Source: Megamerina dolium (Eukaryota; Arthropoda; Insecta; Diptera; Megamerinidae). Taken from it: a stretch of DNA of 64,000 nt. Position 1 is the stretch's first letter; every line of letters begins with the position of its first letter. The position numbers and the translations under genes are program-made. The stretch covers positions 4,483,501-4,547,500 of the forward strand of contig OY978525.1 in assembly GCA_963854835.1 (NCBI GenBank). The letters run 5' to 3'. Of the stretch, positions 1 to 12,474 are shown piece by piece. The notes under the pieces are model-generated. The model was not told the origin of the DNA and made no database searches. It was given only the letters and a program-made list of their open reading frames with translations.

Positions 1-560
1 AAAAAAATAATGAATTTGTAAGGCAAGAGCAAATTATTCATATTTTTTTATTACTGCTTCAATGAATAAGAAGGAAGAAAAAGGATCCGAAATGCATGTG
101 CTTCCAAATAAATAGATACTATGCAGTGGTTAAGAAATTGCAAAATCCTTTTGTGGAAAATGGCAAAAAGCTTAAAATTAAATATTCCAGCTTTAATAAA
201 AAATCTATTTTTGTTTTCCTTTCCTCTTTTTTTTTCTTTGTGAATTTCAAATAAAAGCAATCACGATAACAATAATAAAAAACAACAAAAACAAAAAAAA
301 AAACAAAGACCAGAAGGAAACAAACAAGCTTCTTTACAATAATTTCTATTCTTTTCTATTTCTTCATCTTTTGCATTCATTGGTCAGACATGATACTCGT
401 ATTGTATTATATTAAACGGAGGTCATAAATCATTGTCTCCATTTCTAGTGTTACGCATATGGCTTATGTACCTATATATTTTTGTTTATTTGCCTTTGGT
501 TTCGTTTTAATGTCCTTCATTTTAGCTTAAAGAAAGAAATTAAATAGATAAATACATATG
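1..560. other. AT-rich DNA, no gene seen
   Basis: This is low-complexity AT-rich sequence with poly-A and poly-T runs. I see no conserved reading frame, RNA gene or transposon end in it. Confidence 0.5.
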
Positions 561-1900
561 TACATTAAGATGAGTCAACTTTTGAAGAATGACCTGCATC
601 AAAATGACCTGAAAATCAACAAATTATCTCATACCTACCCAGCAATCGGTCACAGAGCTCAAGGTCAAGGAAGCAAAAATATATTTCCGATTTGGAGCTC
701 TCCTGAATTCGGCAAATCTGAAAATCGACCAAAAAATCAACCAATCGACCTGTCCAGGAATCGGTCATGAGGCTTTGAAAAGTATGACAGCCCTCCGCTA
801 AAGCCCTCAAAGTCAAGGAGGCAATAAAACATATTTCATATTTAGAGCTCTCCTAAATTCGACAAAACTGAAAAGCGACCAATAACCCCATACCTACCCA
901 GGAATCGGTCATGGAGTTTTAAATAGTACGACAAACCTCCACTAAAGTCCTCAAAGTCAAGGAAGCAAAAATGTAATTCAGATTTGGATCTCTTCTAAAT
1001 TCGGCAAACCTGAAAATCAACAAATAATCTCATACCACCCCAGGAATCGGTTACGGAGCTCTGAAAAGTACGACAAACCTCCATTAAAGTACTCAAAGTC
1101 AAGGAAGCAAAAATGAAATTCAGATTTGATGCTGCCCCGAAAATCGACTAATAACCTCATACCTGCCCAGAAATCGGTCATGGAGCTTTAAAAAGTACGG
1201 CAGACCTCCGCTAAAATCCTCATTATTTCCTTTGAACATATTTCGGCCCAATCCCCATCCCCTAAGAGAGCTCCCATACCAAATGAGTGGAAAACACATG
1301 ACAATCGACAAATAACCCCATAGATGCCCAGAAAATGCACCTACATCAATGAAATATCGTGCCGATACCTTTAAATTTGTTCTCACCAATTCTTTCTCCA
1401 AACGTATCTATTCTCTATTTCCATTCCATTAAGGGGCTATCATAGAAAATGCACGCAAAAACACTTGGAAATCGAAAAATATCCCAAAACCTGCCCATGG
1501 ATCAGCCAAAGAGGAGTGAAATGAATGGCCGACCACTATTAAATTATTCTCATAAATATTTTCTTCGAATATTCGTATCCCTTATATTCGTCTTTCAACG
1601 TGCTCCCATACAAAATTTTCCCAAAAGCATCTGAAAATCAAAAAATTTCCCAACACCTGCTTATGGAGCAGCCAAGAAAGTGTGAAATGTATGACTGACC
1701 TTTATTGAATTTTTCACATAAATATTTTCTGCGAATATTCGTCCCTTATATTTATCTGTTAGGGTGCTCCCATACAAAATTTACTCTAAAACACCTGAAA
1801 ATCGACACATACTTCATAGATCCCTAGAAGAAATTCTAGAAGATTCAAATGTATGACCGACCTCCGTTAAATTTTCTTCCACAGCATCTTCTTTGCACAT
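560..1900. repeat. Diverged tandem array, unit about 125-190 bp
   Basis: The phrase around AATCGGTCA recurs at about 643, 757, 903, 1044 and 1169, each time followed by GAGCT, AGTACGACA, CCTCCACTAAAG and TCAAAGTCAAGGAAGCAAAA. Spacing is about 125-146 bp. From about 1440 to 1900 a related, longer form repeats twice, with GGAGCAGCCAAG and GTGCTCCCATACAAAATTT in each. Copies differ by many substitutions, so this is an old satellite-like array and not a recent expansion. Small open frames inside it are by-products of the repeat. Confidence 0.7.
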
Positions 1901-2640
1901 AAATACTTAATCTTTGCTGAACAGATTATCAAAATTTTTCTCCATACAAATTTGATCTACCTTAATATACTAATATATAATAAACGATTTTTCTATTACC
2001 GTCCATTTATGAATTACCGTAAATATCATTCATGCACTGAAAATTCGGATATCATTGAATTTCCAGACTAGAGTGGGTGTGGAGTGAATGAATATTTTGT
2101 TTGAACTAGAGCAACAACCTACTATACCAACAAAGAAAATGTCCCAGCATCCCCAAAACTAAAGCTTTTTAGAATTACTCTATTTGACATCAACAATAAA
2201 TAAGACAGCAGACATAAGGGCTCAGCGAGGAATACTAAAATTTCTGCTTGAATTTTATAATAAAATTAGTTTTATTATGTGCCTGTCATGCTTGGCAATT
2301 TTGTTGCATCTTTTGAGCCGCATTTTTCTTTAAAAAAATGTTCAAGATTTGATCTCCAAACACAATTTAAATTTCGAAACTTTGAACAAAATGCAAAATT
2401 AACCACAGACATGGAATTCGTAGGGCGAAGGAGGATTAGAAAGCCAAAGTTCAGCTCACAAATTGATCTTCAAAAAATCCACTATGACTGTCCTCACATT
2501 TGATGCAGAAATTTGCTAACTAGAGATGAAAATTTTCTTGTAGTTTTCAAAAGAAAATACGAAATTTACTTACCTGCTGCGTTAGCCACAAGATAAGGGC
2601 GCTGAAGGTGTATGTGCTCTATGTCGATATTAACATAGTT
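1900..2640. other. Intergenic or intronic DNA, nothing recognised
   Basis: AT-rich sequence with one 74-codon open frame (2279-2503) that resembles no family I know. I see no splice-site pattern, tRNA or transposon terminus. Confidence 0.4.
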
Positions 2641-2649
2641 AAAATTAAA

Positions 2650-2780
2650 ATCTACCCAAGAATGGACGGGTCTACATCCCGGAAACACTCGACTATGTAG
2701 TCGACCAAGGTTCATTCACCTCATCAGAATACGGAAATGCTTTGTACGGTGACAAAACAGAGCATTTCCGCATTTTTGCT
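2650..2780. repeat. Dispersed repeat, also found at 43.87-44.00 kb
   Basis: The block beginning CCCAAGAATGGACGGGTCTA and ending near GAGCATTTCCGCATTTTTGC recurs at about 43868-44005 in the same orientation with few changes. The paired copies mark a dispersed element that I could not assign to a family. Confidence 0.65.
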
Positions 2781-3590
2781 CAGCCATAGCGATCAAATTA
2801 AAGAACACACTCCACCCAAGAAGGTATTGTATTCGGAACTTTGTGATGGACGCTGGCAAAAAGAAAGGCTGCAGGATCTTTGGTGGAAGCAATAGGTACT
2901 GAGGAACATATTCGTTCTTGGTACTAAAAATGGCGCTAGCGAGCACAAATAGATGTGGCTCGTGTGGAGATGTTGTACTCGGAGCCTTATAATGATCGTC
3001 GACAAAAAGGAAGATCGGATTCTGGGAAATATGATAGAAAAAAACTGCGATAGAGTCGCGACACTCCTGCTCATACCTGTCTCTCATCACGCTTGTCCTT
3101 ACATATGTCGCCGAAGCTTGGACAACTTCCACCACAGATGAGAGAATACTCAGAGTTTTCGAGAGAAAATTCGTACGCAAGACCTTTGAACCTATTTGCG
3201 TTAGTGGTGAGTATCGGATAAGGTACAACCATCAGTTGTACGAGCTTTATGCCGACATCGACATAGTAAAGCGCAAGATCGTTGGACCTATTTTCGTTGG
3301 TGGCGAGTGCCGAATAAGGTACAACCATTAGCTGAAAAAGCTGTATGCCGACATCGACATATTAAAGCTGGCTAAGTCATATTGATCTATTGGAAGAACA
3401 TGCTCCAACTAAAAAGATGTTATATTCGGAGCCCGATGTTGGACGACATAGAAGAGGCAGACCTAAAATCCGATGGAAAGACCAATTACCGGAGAACTTG
3501 ACAGAGCTTGGAATTTCTAACTGGCTCCTCCAGCCAGCGATGGGAAGAGTTGGCTGACGAAGCATGGTAGATTCGACCTACTTACAATAG
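2650..3590 (+). mobile_element. Broken non-LTR retrotransposon 3' end (reverse-transcriptase C-terminus type)
   Basis: Across several frames the + strand reads pieces typical of the C-terminal end of fly endonuclease/reverse-transcriptase elements: a segment like ERKFVRKTFEPICVSGEYR then IRYNHQLYELYADIDIVKR near 3160-3270, a second diverged copy of the same segment near 3270-3370, and RHRRGRPKIRWKDQLPENL followed by a TELGISNW-like stretch near 3440-3530. Frames are interrupted by stops and shifts, so it is a pseudogene. The duplicated middle part indicates internal rearrangement. A related fragment lies on the minus strand at 45.96-46.30 kb. Confidence 0.6.
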
Positions 3591-3599
3591 TCGATTTTG

Positions 3600-4916
3600 A
3601 AAAGCTGTACAATAGCGATATAACTTTTCTGAGTTTCATCATAAAGGATTATTTGAAAGAACAAATTGCTTATCCAAGAGTCGAACGATATACAGAAGGA
3701 GATTAGAACGACTGAGAAAGACATAGAAGAACGTTTTTGGACTTAGACATTGCTTTTTATATTCGATGGTACTATATATTTGGTACAGTGGATTAGAAAT
3801 TTATTACTACATATAATTAAGAAAGCCAATCAACTTTTTTTTGCAGCCTTTGAGCTGAGATAAAGCAAAAAGATTGTGTACTTCGAACAAAAAAAACAAG
3901 CACATAATTAACCATGTTTGCTTTGCTACTCAATTACATGTTATGTTAGACCTGTCGAAAATATGTTTAAATATATGATTTTCTGATGCGCTGAAAAAGT
4001 TTAGCTGAATTATCCTTAGTACAGAGATTTTTAAAGTTTTTCTTTAATCGAAATTCTTTTAAGATAACATTTGTGAATGTTGGCTTATAAAAATGAAAAC
4101 ATATTTCTAAAATTCCATACATTCTTTGTTCAGGTCTAATATGTAATATGCTTAGCTCATAGAAACATTTTTTGTTGTTGTTGTTGTCTTCTAATACTAT
4201 CAATATGTACTACGTAGTTAACCTTCTAATGCACAAGAATTTCGGATTTTCGTCCTTCAATTGTGTTGACAAGTGACAGGGGTCCTTTTTTGTACGATTT
4301 CTTTTACTTGACTATTTCTTTGCTTGATTTATTTTGCTTTGCAATTAATGTTGGTATTGCACAAAAAAAAAAATATATATTTTCTTACTTCGCCATCTCA
4401 GCGGTAATTTGACAATGGTCTTAAGAAAGTTGCTACAAAATATCTTTAGCGAATTTTGTATTTATTCTTATCTTTTCTCTTCATAATAAACTGCATGAAA
4501 GAAATTTTAATCATGTCGATTTTTGTAGCCTTCACATTGGTTAACAACTTCACCCCCACCCCACAGCCCATCATCGTTTATGTTGATAACAAGCCGACAT
4601 ACAACATACAGACACTCACAAATCTACTTTATACACCATATTGTAAGTCAATAAATCTTTTACACAGCAAGCACAAGCAAGCAGTTCATTCAATCCCGAT
4701 TATAAATATCATACTTTGTACTGTTGCTTGAAGTAATGTGTTATGCTATTCGCTTTTATGTATAGAAAGACCACTAAAGGTCAATATGTACGGTACAATA
4801 CATATTCATTCATTCAAATAATATATATACATATATAAAGCAACACTTATTTACAATTGAGCACGCAAACCGACAGATATCCACAAGATGGTATATGTAT
4901 AATCATATAGTACATA
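3600..4916. other. AT-rich DNA, nothing recognised
   Basis: Low-complexity sequence. A 91-codon open frame at 4456-4731 starts with a hydrophobic stretch but has no recognisable domain, no splice context and no similarity I can name, so it is not called as a gene. Confidence 0.4.
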
Positions 4917-5704
4917 CGAAGACGGTCCCAGAACTACCCGACCTGACATATAAATGGCAGCAGTAATTTGAAAAAAAATTACTTTGGTGAAAAGTGGCAA
5001 CCTTATAAAAGATGTTTTAAGTTTCAAGGCGCCATGTTGTTTAGTATTTTTTTTTTATTGGAATCCTCGAAAGTTAACGACCTCACCGTTATGTAATTCA
5101 ATACTTTCATTTGAAAGATCTCACTACAACAAATATTAAAGCCGAACTAGATTCTACTCTGGCGGAATCTGCTCCTTCGTTTAAGATCATAAAATATTGT
5201 GTGGCAGAGTTTAAATGAGGTTGTACGAGCTGTCAAGACGAACACCGTAATGGTCAACCAATTGAGGTGGCCACGCCAGAAACGGTTAAGAAAATCCACA
5301 AAATGGTATTGGATGATCGTCGGCTGAAGGTGCGTGAGCTAGGTGAAATTACAGGCATTTCAAAAAGTGCTATACATCGTATATTGACCGAAAATTTGGA
5401 GATGAAAAAGCTGTGTGCAAGATAGGTGCCGCGTTTATTATGCAAATTTTTTGCAAATTTTCCAAATTTGAAAAAATGTCTTGGTGGTAGAATATTTGCA
5501 AACAACGAAGAGGTGGAGTCAGCGGGAGATGATTATTTTAATGAGCTAGACAGTTCATACTATAAACAAGGTATCGAAGCTATATAATATCGCTGGGAAA
5601 AGTGTATAGAGCTAAAAGGAGATTATGTTGAGAAATAAAGAAAAAATTTTCCCAAATTTGTTGGGTTTTCTTTGTTAGATCGGGTAGTTCTGGGACCACC
5701 CTCG
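4917..5704 (+). mobile_element. Mariner element with internal deletion (family A)
   Basis: Both ends carry inverted repeats containing GGTCCCAGAACTACCCGA, starting CGAAGAC on the left and CGAGGGT (reverse complement) on the right, flanked by the TA dinucleotide that mariner elements duplicate (4915-4916 and 5705-5706). At 788 bp it is shorter than the usual ~1.3 kb. Inside, the + strand reads transposase N-terminal helix-turn-helix pieces (IKAELDSTLAESA, then PETVKKIHKMVLDDRRLKV and ISKSAIHRILTENLEMKKL) and then jumps to the C-terminal end (DSSYYKQGIEAI, RWEKCIELKGDYVEK). The central catalytic part is deleted and stops are present. A longer copy of the same family is at 48.08-49.19 kb. Confidence 0.9.
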
Positions 5705-5706
5705 TA

Positions 5707-6190
5707 CATCTATTCAATATAAAATCATAATTCAAGCTGTCGCCTCGTATGTCATCAACTTTTTAGACAAACGAAAATAACAACAAAGTAAAAAGTTTAA
5801 CGCATTCGCATAACAAATATTTGAGGAGAAAAGGAAAATAAGGAAAAAACTAAAGGCATTTATTTATAAATTGCTTCAACGTTACTACTCCCTTCCTCCC
5901 CAGTAGGAAATTGAGTAATGCGTTCCCAGAAACAACGTATGTTTTGAAGTTAAGTGAAGAAGTAATATGTCAAGAAGGAAATTCAAGATGTAGACGGAAG
6001 AAAATGTGAAACATTTATGCATTAATTGATGACAATATGTCAGTATTGATTTGATTTGATTTGATTTGAAAGATGGTCAAGATAAAAACCAGGGCACTCA
6101 GTTAAATAACAATTGTACCCAAAACCCAAAAGCAGAAAAGAAAATAGAAGGGTAGGAGAGAGAAAGAGAGAATAAAAATAGAAGCAATAG
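5707..6190. other. Intergenic DNA with a short (TTTGA)n tract
   Basis: About five TTTGA/TTGAT units lie at 6046-6069, followed by an AG-rich tract to 6190. No gene is seen. Confidence 0.5.
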
Positions 6191-7060
6191 AGTAGAGCAT
6201 ATTACTATACCTCAAGTTTCCTAGTATTCTTAATAAGAGAGAGAGAGACTGAACTGCGCAAAACATCAATACACAACAATCTCAATCTTGTTCGTACAAA
6301 GGCTGGACAGTGACAGATGAAATGCTCCACATCCTTTAAACAAGGCTGACAAGTCGGATCGAAGATGACACCCACAGTGGTCATATGATGTCCACAAGTG
6401 TTTTGCCCTGTCATGACCCCAATCAGGACCCTGAAATCTTTCCTTCATAATTGTAAGAGAAAATTCGCCAGTCTACTGTTAGGTTCACTCACAAAGCCTT
6501 TGGCAGCTCTACATATCTCCAAGGAGGACCATTGACTGCTATGGATCCACGCAGAGCTTACCCCTAATATAGGTTCAGGATGCATGGCATACCAGCACAG
6601 CCCTCATTGGACAAACCATCCACCAATTCGTTCCCATCGACACCATAGTGTCCCGGAACCCAAATAAGACGAAGCATGTTGCACCTTGCGATGCTATTCA
6701 GACTCATTTTATATTCACTGATCATCTTCAAAGAGCTGGCAGGGTTTACAATAGCTTTGAGTGCAACCTGACTACCATTGCAAATGCCAATACGCTTGCC
6801 ATCCCATATTTTCTCAATAATCCAGCAAACCACTTTTAGTATGGCAATTACTTATGTTAGAAATACAATCCCCATACTGCCAGTGGAGAACAAGTACTTG
6901 GTATTTTCATCCAAGTACCAACCAGTCCCAGTACTATTGGAGATTTTAGGACCGCCAGTGTAGAAAATTAGAGTAATTCCCCTTGGACTTAACCATTGAA
7001 CTCGTTCCGGGAAAATAACCTCAAACCAACGTGCGAAGCGTCGTATCCAATGAAGCATTT
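6190..7060 (-). mobile_element. 5'-truncated non-LTR retrotransposon, RNase H and C-terminal part
   Basis: On the minus strand a frame at 6564-6833 includes LIWVPGHYGVDGNELVDGLS, the conserved histidine-containing end of a retroelement RNase H domain. A downstream frame (6205-6414) has a zinc-knuckle-like Cys/His spacing (CQPCLKDVEHFICHCPAF) typical of the region after RNase H in Jockey/I-like ORF2 proteins. An upstream frame (6852-7058) has FYTGG, corresponding to the start of RNase H. The three pieces are in different frames, so the element is dead. Confidence 0.7.
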
Positions 7061-7479
7061 CAAAATTTCTTCAGTACTCTTCCATTTTCCGTATTTTTTT
7101 TTTTTTTTTTTTGCTATTATATGTGACCTCTTCGCTTACCCACATCTTGTAACATGCTGGCACTTTTCCGACTGGTAATCACTCACTCGTATTTATAAAT
7201 ACACAAATAAACCGGTGTGCACTGTTGTCGTTTTGAATTAATTTATTGGATTTAGCACGGATATCTACGTACAAATGGTGTTCTTGTACTCACAGCAATT
7301 AAAGTTGGAAAATCAACAGAATATTTTAAATGTATATAAAGAAATTCTAGTAAGCACGTCCATAAAAGCTGACTAAGCGGGGTTTAACTATAAAGTCTAA
7401 AATGTAAATATAAATTAAAAATGAACTTATTAGCAATTAGGATTCCGAGGCACTTTTCCCGAGCGTACTATGTAATATT

Positions 7480-8150
7480 CTTTTGTATTTGAGTAGTACT
7501 TTGGGCATATAAGGCCTCAACTACGCGAAGATCGCTATCATCTAGACTATCTTACCCGTAAAGGCTAAAAACTAATTGCATTCCTACAGAAAATGAAAAA
7601 TACACCTCGATCTGGCCGCTACAATAACGGAAAAGTCGCCGGAATTCTGCAAAATGCTGTTGAAAATCTTCATGGAATCACTTAAGATATGGCCGGAGAG
7701 CTTAACATTGCTAAGTAAACGGTTTGAATTCATTTTGCGGCTGGATTCATTACAAAGCTCAAGAAGAAGTGGGTACTGCATTTGCGTATGCAATAATTTG
7801 ATGAAGCGGTTCGAGAACATGCAACTTCTAAACCGAGTGATCTTACATGAGAATGTGCAGAGAAAACGGGCTTGGAAAAGGTGATCGAAAACGCCAAAAA
7901 CAATGGCAATGCCAGGATTAACGAATAAGAATATGATGCTCTGTTGCTAATGGTACTGGATGGAAATCATCTATTGCGAGCTGCTTCAGCCTGGTCAAAC
8001 GATCGAGGAATTCATATGATTGGGTGATGTAATCAGACAAAACCGATAAATATTGACGAAATCTCGAGATGTATTTTTTTTAGCAAAACATATCTTTGGT
8101 GACCGGGGAAAAATTGAAAAAGCTTGGGTGGAAAGTTTTGTTCCATCCAC
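7480..8150 (+). mobile_element. Probable heavily decayed mariner-like transposase
   Basis: The + strand reads, with stops and shifts, TPRSGRYNNGKVAGILQ and MAGELNIAK-type phrases and, near 8120, GEKLKKLGWKVLFHP. These resemble the helix-turn-helix linker and the LGWEVLPHPPYSPD stretch before the second catalytic aspartate of mariner transposases. No terminal repeats were found. The call rests on weak word-level similarity. Confidence 0.35.
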
Positions 8151-8154
8151 AGAC

Positions 8155-8575
8155 TAACATCTATTCCGGTTGTTTATCTATTAGAGAGAAAATTGTAGTT
8201 GAATAATGACTGCGAAAATGTCTTGCTGGTGTTTTGTCGTTTATGGGCTCATGAATCTATTTTAAAGATGGCACTTCTAAATCTAGATTTTTATATATCT
8301 AAAAAAGGTCGCTCCAAAGCTCGCTTCCGGTGGAAGAAATTTATAATTCAATAATGACTGTGCAAACCTCTTCACTTTCTTCCCATATCTTCGGCCAGAA
8401 ATCACTAAAGTTCCACGAAGAGATGGAATCATGGATCTATCTGAAAATTGTGAAAGGTGCATACTCAGACTACCATCTATTTCCGGTTGCTTCAAAACTC
8501 TCTAGAGGGAAACAAATTATTCAAAAATGATTGTGAAAACCACTTGCTCGCAATATTGGCTCTTGGATCTTGGCG
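8155..8575. repeat. Locally repeated ~90-bp segment
   Basis: A segment with the order CATCTATTCCGGTTG, AGAGGGAAA, TTCAATAATGACTGTG, CTTGCT recurs in decayed form at about 8155-8235, 8325-8375 and 8470-8565. No coding potential is seen. Confidence 0.4.
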
Positions 8576-8667
8576 CTACCCAAAGATGGAAATAATTTAT
8601 CGATAACAACATTCAATACTTTGATTAATTCTGTTAGTCTGAAAAAATTGTGCAACGGTACTTATAA

Positions 8668-8942
8668 GTCCCGAAGGCCGCTTTGGCCAAGCTTCTCTTC
8701 CAGTATTACTATGGGTGTTATTTTTTGTACAGTATTAAAAGGGACCTACGTATTTTAGCCGGTTCCTAATAGCAGAACTCTTGTGACATCAATTTTTTCG
8801 AACTTTGTCACAGAGTTCTTTTAGAAGCTTTTCCATGGAAAGTTGCTACTACCTAAAGAATTGCCAATTGTGGGTGGGTACCGTTACCCACAACCTACAG
8901 ATCAGAAGGCCACCGGCACTAACCACTAAGCTACAGCAACCA
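8668..8942 (-). mobile_element. tRNA-derived SINE, copy 1
   Basis: Read on the minus strand, the 5' end (high coordinate) is tRNA-like, with TAGCTTAGTGGTTAGTGCCG near a box A position. The B-box part is partly deleted. The body (low coordinates) shares TTTTAGCCGGTTCC, TTTGTCACAGAG, AGAAGCTTTTCCATGG and AATTGCCAATTG with copies at 11.1, 51.9 and 59.7 kb (quoted on the + strand). Confidence 0.7.
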
Positions 8943-8944
8943 CA

Positions 8945-9753
8945 CAGTACTTCATCTTAGAAATCTTTTGTTGACAAATCCATATGCTGCTCTCTATTTA
9001 ATGTTTAATAGAAATATTTAATTTTCTTCAGCACTTCAATACTGAACTCTTTCGAAGAAAAAATTATAACAAAAATATAATATACTTCAATAGGTACTCT
9101 GAAAATGACATTTTTGACCAATGTCAGCATGTCAGATTGAAAGTGTCCGATTCGAGCACAAAAGTTAAATTGCAATATGAACTATTTTTTTATAGCCACT
9201 TCTTCCTAACTTAACATTTCTTAACAACGACCAACTTTAAAGTACCACAATGTGGAACACTTAAACTTTGCTTTTTTCCTTTTCTCTCTTTTGCATTAGT
9301 GTTCTCATTGTTGTACTACTAATTCAGAAAACTTTTGTAACTCTAAGAAATATTTAAATCGAATAAATTATATGGATAAATATTGAATTGAGCATTATTA
9401 ACCCTTATGTAGGAAGAATGATGCAAAAGTATCACTCACAATATTAAATGATGACAATATTAAACATTTACTTTTTGAATAATTACTTACCTAAGACAAT
9501 TTGATTTCCTTTTGTGTTCTTCTCTTAAACAATAGAACATGTTGCTGCAACATTGTAAAATTCTACAACATGTATATTTCCTTCAGGAAGTAAACATACA
9601 AAAGAAAGCCCTTATTAGAAGCTAAATACAAGAATACAGTTCATACTTATAAGTGAATTATTCAAATGTTAGGTAAATACCGACTTAATTCCAAGTAATT
9701 TTCGTAAACAACACTCATCTCATTCGCTTCTTTCATATATGAGCTTCTTTATT
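8945..9753. other. AT-rich DNA, nothing recognised
   Basis: No gene, RNA or transposon end is seen. There are short imperfect repeats only. Confidence 0.45.
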
Positions 9754-10124
9754 CAGAGCCGTAGCGAGGGTGAACTATGGTAAAATCTGAATTCACGAAA
9801 CCGTCATACAATGAAATTTCAAAAGCTATTTCACAATCAGAAAATGTTTAATCTGTGAAAAAAGTCACATCATCAACAAATCATAAATTATTGGACATAA
9901 CCGACGGAATAAGAGCATTTTTCAATGTCAAGGTCATTTTGCAGGGTGCGGATCAGGGAAAGAACACCGATTTCAAAAACAATAGATGCCTATCGATTCA
10001 CATCCCGTTTGTTTCTAAAACAGTTGATAATTTTTGAAAATATACTACACGGAAATTTGTTCTTAAACTGTCTGAGGGCCCCAAATTTATACGTTAGGCG
10101 CCAAAATGATTCGCTACGGCTCCG
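9754..10124. mobile_element. Short non-autonomous hAT-like element
   Basis: The left end reads CAGAGCCGTAGCGAGGG and the right end reads TCGCTACGGCTCCG, forming inverted termini of about 13 bp starting with CAG as in hAT elements. The right subterminal part (GGGCCCCAAATTTATACG, GGCGCCAAAATG) is also typical of hAT ends. The 8 bp on each side (TCTTTATT and roughly CATTTATT) match at 6 positions, a plausible decayed target duplication. It is about 370 bp long and codes for nothing I recognise. Confidence 0.55.
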
Positions 10125-10125
10125 G

Positions 10126-11121
10126 CATTTATTATACCGTAAGCTAGTACAATAAAATTAAACATACAATACAAAAAACATATTTTGATGAATTTAAAAC
10201 CATTTCGATGGTAAAAAGAGTGAGTTGTCTTTAAAATTTCTTTTAAAAAAATTTTAGAAAATGGAATAAATATTGAAAAAAAAAATTACTAATTAAAAAG
10301 TTTAAGCAAATGACTCGAACCTTTGACTGGATTTTGGTAAAACATTACCAGATTGAACTCCTTTGTGGATTTTGATTTGATTTTTTAATACAAATATGCT
10401 CCGTAGCCGCCTTTCTGTGCATATTCTGAACTATGGGATATTGGCACCAAGTGTGGCTCTTATAATGAAGCCTCCGAGGCATCTTTAAATAAAATCTTTA
10501 TAAATTTGTTGTTATCAATGCATCGTGTTTTATCTGTTTTACTATAAAGATGCCTCTGCGGAGGTTCTTCGCTCTCAAACGGAGATTTCCCACAAATTGT
10601 TTTCCTGGATCATTAAATTTCGTTTCAGCGCCCTTTTTTGCCCGAAAATCTAAGAACTACCGTAAACTATTAACGCCATCGAAGGTGTTCGCTCTAAAAA
10701 TAGAAGAACCGACGCACACAGCCAGCGCCACTTTAAAAAATGCAATCAAAAATGATCAATCAGATTCGATCGTGAAATCAAATTATGTCGAGTCACTGTC
10801 AGTATAATTTCTGAGGGATAAAAAGTTTTTTTGATAATCAAAAAATAAAATTCCCTTTTTCCAACTTCAGTCATATTTCTACTCTCAAAACATCAAATTA
10901 AATATAGATTAGAACGATAAATTTAGCCACTTTTCTACTTTCAAAATATCAGATTCAAATATAGATATGAAATTATAGAATCTCCTTCGGCCCAGAAGGC
11001 GTTTCATGTTCCGAAACATCTATAAATTTTTCTTCGAACTCTTTTGTTCCCCTCAACATCCTATATTATGGGTTGTTTCTTTATTTTTTCAATTTTTTTA
11101 TTTTTATTTTTGTTGCAAAAA
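10126..11121. other. AT-rich DNA, nothing firm
   Basis: An 85-codon open frame (10550-10807) shows no family features, and I see no splice-site pattern. The stretch AAGATGCCTC near 10,550 and GGAGATTTCC nearby may be old repeat DNA. Confidence 0.4.
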
Positions 11122-11430
11122 AGGTCCCCGAAGATCTCTTTAGCCGAGCTTCTCGTTCTGTTGTGCTTGCTAAATTTAAGACAGTTTTCGAAAGAACCTA
11201 CTTATATTAACCGGTTCCGAATGGCAGAACACTTGTGACGTCACTTTTTTGTGAGCTTTGTCACAGAGCTCTTTTAGAAGCGTGGTCATGGCCAATTGTT
11301 TACCAACAGGTGGATACCATTTGAAAAAAAAAATCTTTACAATATCAAAGTTGAGTTTCAGCCGAAGATTGAATCCACAACCTATAGATCAGAAGGTCAA
11401 TGCACTAACCCACTGATCTAAGGCGCCCAA
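11122..11430 (-). mobile_element. tRNA-derived SINE, copy 2
   Basis: The layout matches the other copies: minus-strand tRNA-like head at the high-coordinate end (GGGCGCCTTAGATCAGTGGG, then a B-box-like GTTGTGGATTCAATC), then a body with (+ strand) ACCGGTTCCGAATGGCAGAA, GAGCTTTGTCACAGAGCTCT and GGTGGATACC. Length is about 310 bp. Confidence 0.75.
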
Positions 11431-11755
11431 CTCATAAAGAATATAAAAATATTTTGTAAAAAAAGACTGCTTCACTTTAAGCAGCTTTTGAACGAAAACG
11501 ATTTATTTTTTGTTATATGCCCCTATTGCGGTTCACAACTTTTGTAACAGTTTGGTCGCCGTCGAGAAATTCATATTGCCGTTCTCAACTCGACTGGCGG
11601 CTGATTTTTTTGATTGTGTTCATTATTTTTGTGGTATTGCCGTTTGCAACTCTGTTTCAGTTTGGTCGACAAGCACGTTAAATATACACCACTGCTCATA
11701 AGCAGTTGTGTTTGCATCAGTTGCAGTTTACTTTAAACTAATAAAGCCAAAAATA

Positions 11756-11895
11756 ATGGAGAGATCGTAAGTAATAATTAGCTTGGCTTCATATAGTAAT
11801 TTCTCAACATTTTATACATTTTCAGAAGTTTAAAAATTACAACCAAAGCTCAATTTGAGAGGCTTGTTCAACTAATGGACCAGAATCCAAGCTAA
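11756..11895 (+). pseudogene. Harbinger ORF1 (Myb/SANT-like) remnant
   Basis: ATG GAG AGA TC at 11756-11766 is followed by a good donor (GTAAGT), a ~59-bp intron and a TTTTCAG acceptor at 11825. Exon 2 then reads SLKITTKAQFERLVQLMDQN to a stop at 11893-11895. The pattern K-x-Q-F-E-R-L-V-x-L-M is the start of the DNA-binding partner protein of PIF/Harbinger elements. It is truncated by a stop and internal deletion. Confidence 0.55.
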
Positions 11896-12027
11896 CAAAG
11901 TAGACGTGAATCTAAGAAAATAAGATTTTTTTTTAAATAATTTAAGTTATCTTCCATTTACCAAAGAGACTGAAATGAATTTAAAAAATAAATAAGAGAT
12001 AAATTTATTGAGCTTGGAAAGAACGCA

Positions 12028-12474
12028 TTATATTATTTCTGATACTCCTTGCAGCGTCTGTTTCGTCTCCAATACATCTAATACTTCTTTTAAAACAAGT
12101 GACATTGTAGATTGAGCCACTCCTATATTGAAGTCATTGCTGCTGCTCTTCTGGTAGCTTCCATCAGCGAAAAATCTAAGAGCAGCACACAATTTCAATA
12201 TTGGGGGTATAGATACGACACGCACAGATTTCTTGAAATGGTCTTTTACGTCATCCAGCAAAAAGCAAAATGCCTCTTTGCTCAGTCGAAAATAGCTAAT
12301 AAATCTATAAAAAAATTTATTATTTGCTTTTATTTATTTTGAACAATATTTATACTTTTCGCTAGGTAGTTCAAGAGGGTTAGAGTCATCACGAATTTTT
12401 CTCCGTAAGCGTAGCAAATCAATTTTCGCGTCTTCGTTTTCAACTTCATAAAACAAATCTACACTAATATCCAT
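12028..12474 (-). pseudogene. Harbinger (HARBI1-like) transposase N-terminal remnant
   Basis: Exon 1 runs 12474-12356 (MDISVDLFYEVENEDAK...), with donor GTATAA. Exon 2 runs 12304-12028 and continues in frame with FRLSKEAFCFLLDDV, IPPILKLCAALRFFADGSYQ and STMSLVLKEVLDVLE, the N-terminal helical part of Harbinger transposases before the DDE domain. The DDE catalytic segment is absent, so this copy cannot encode active transposase. Confidence 0.8.
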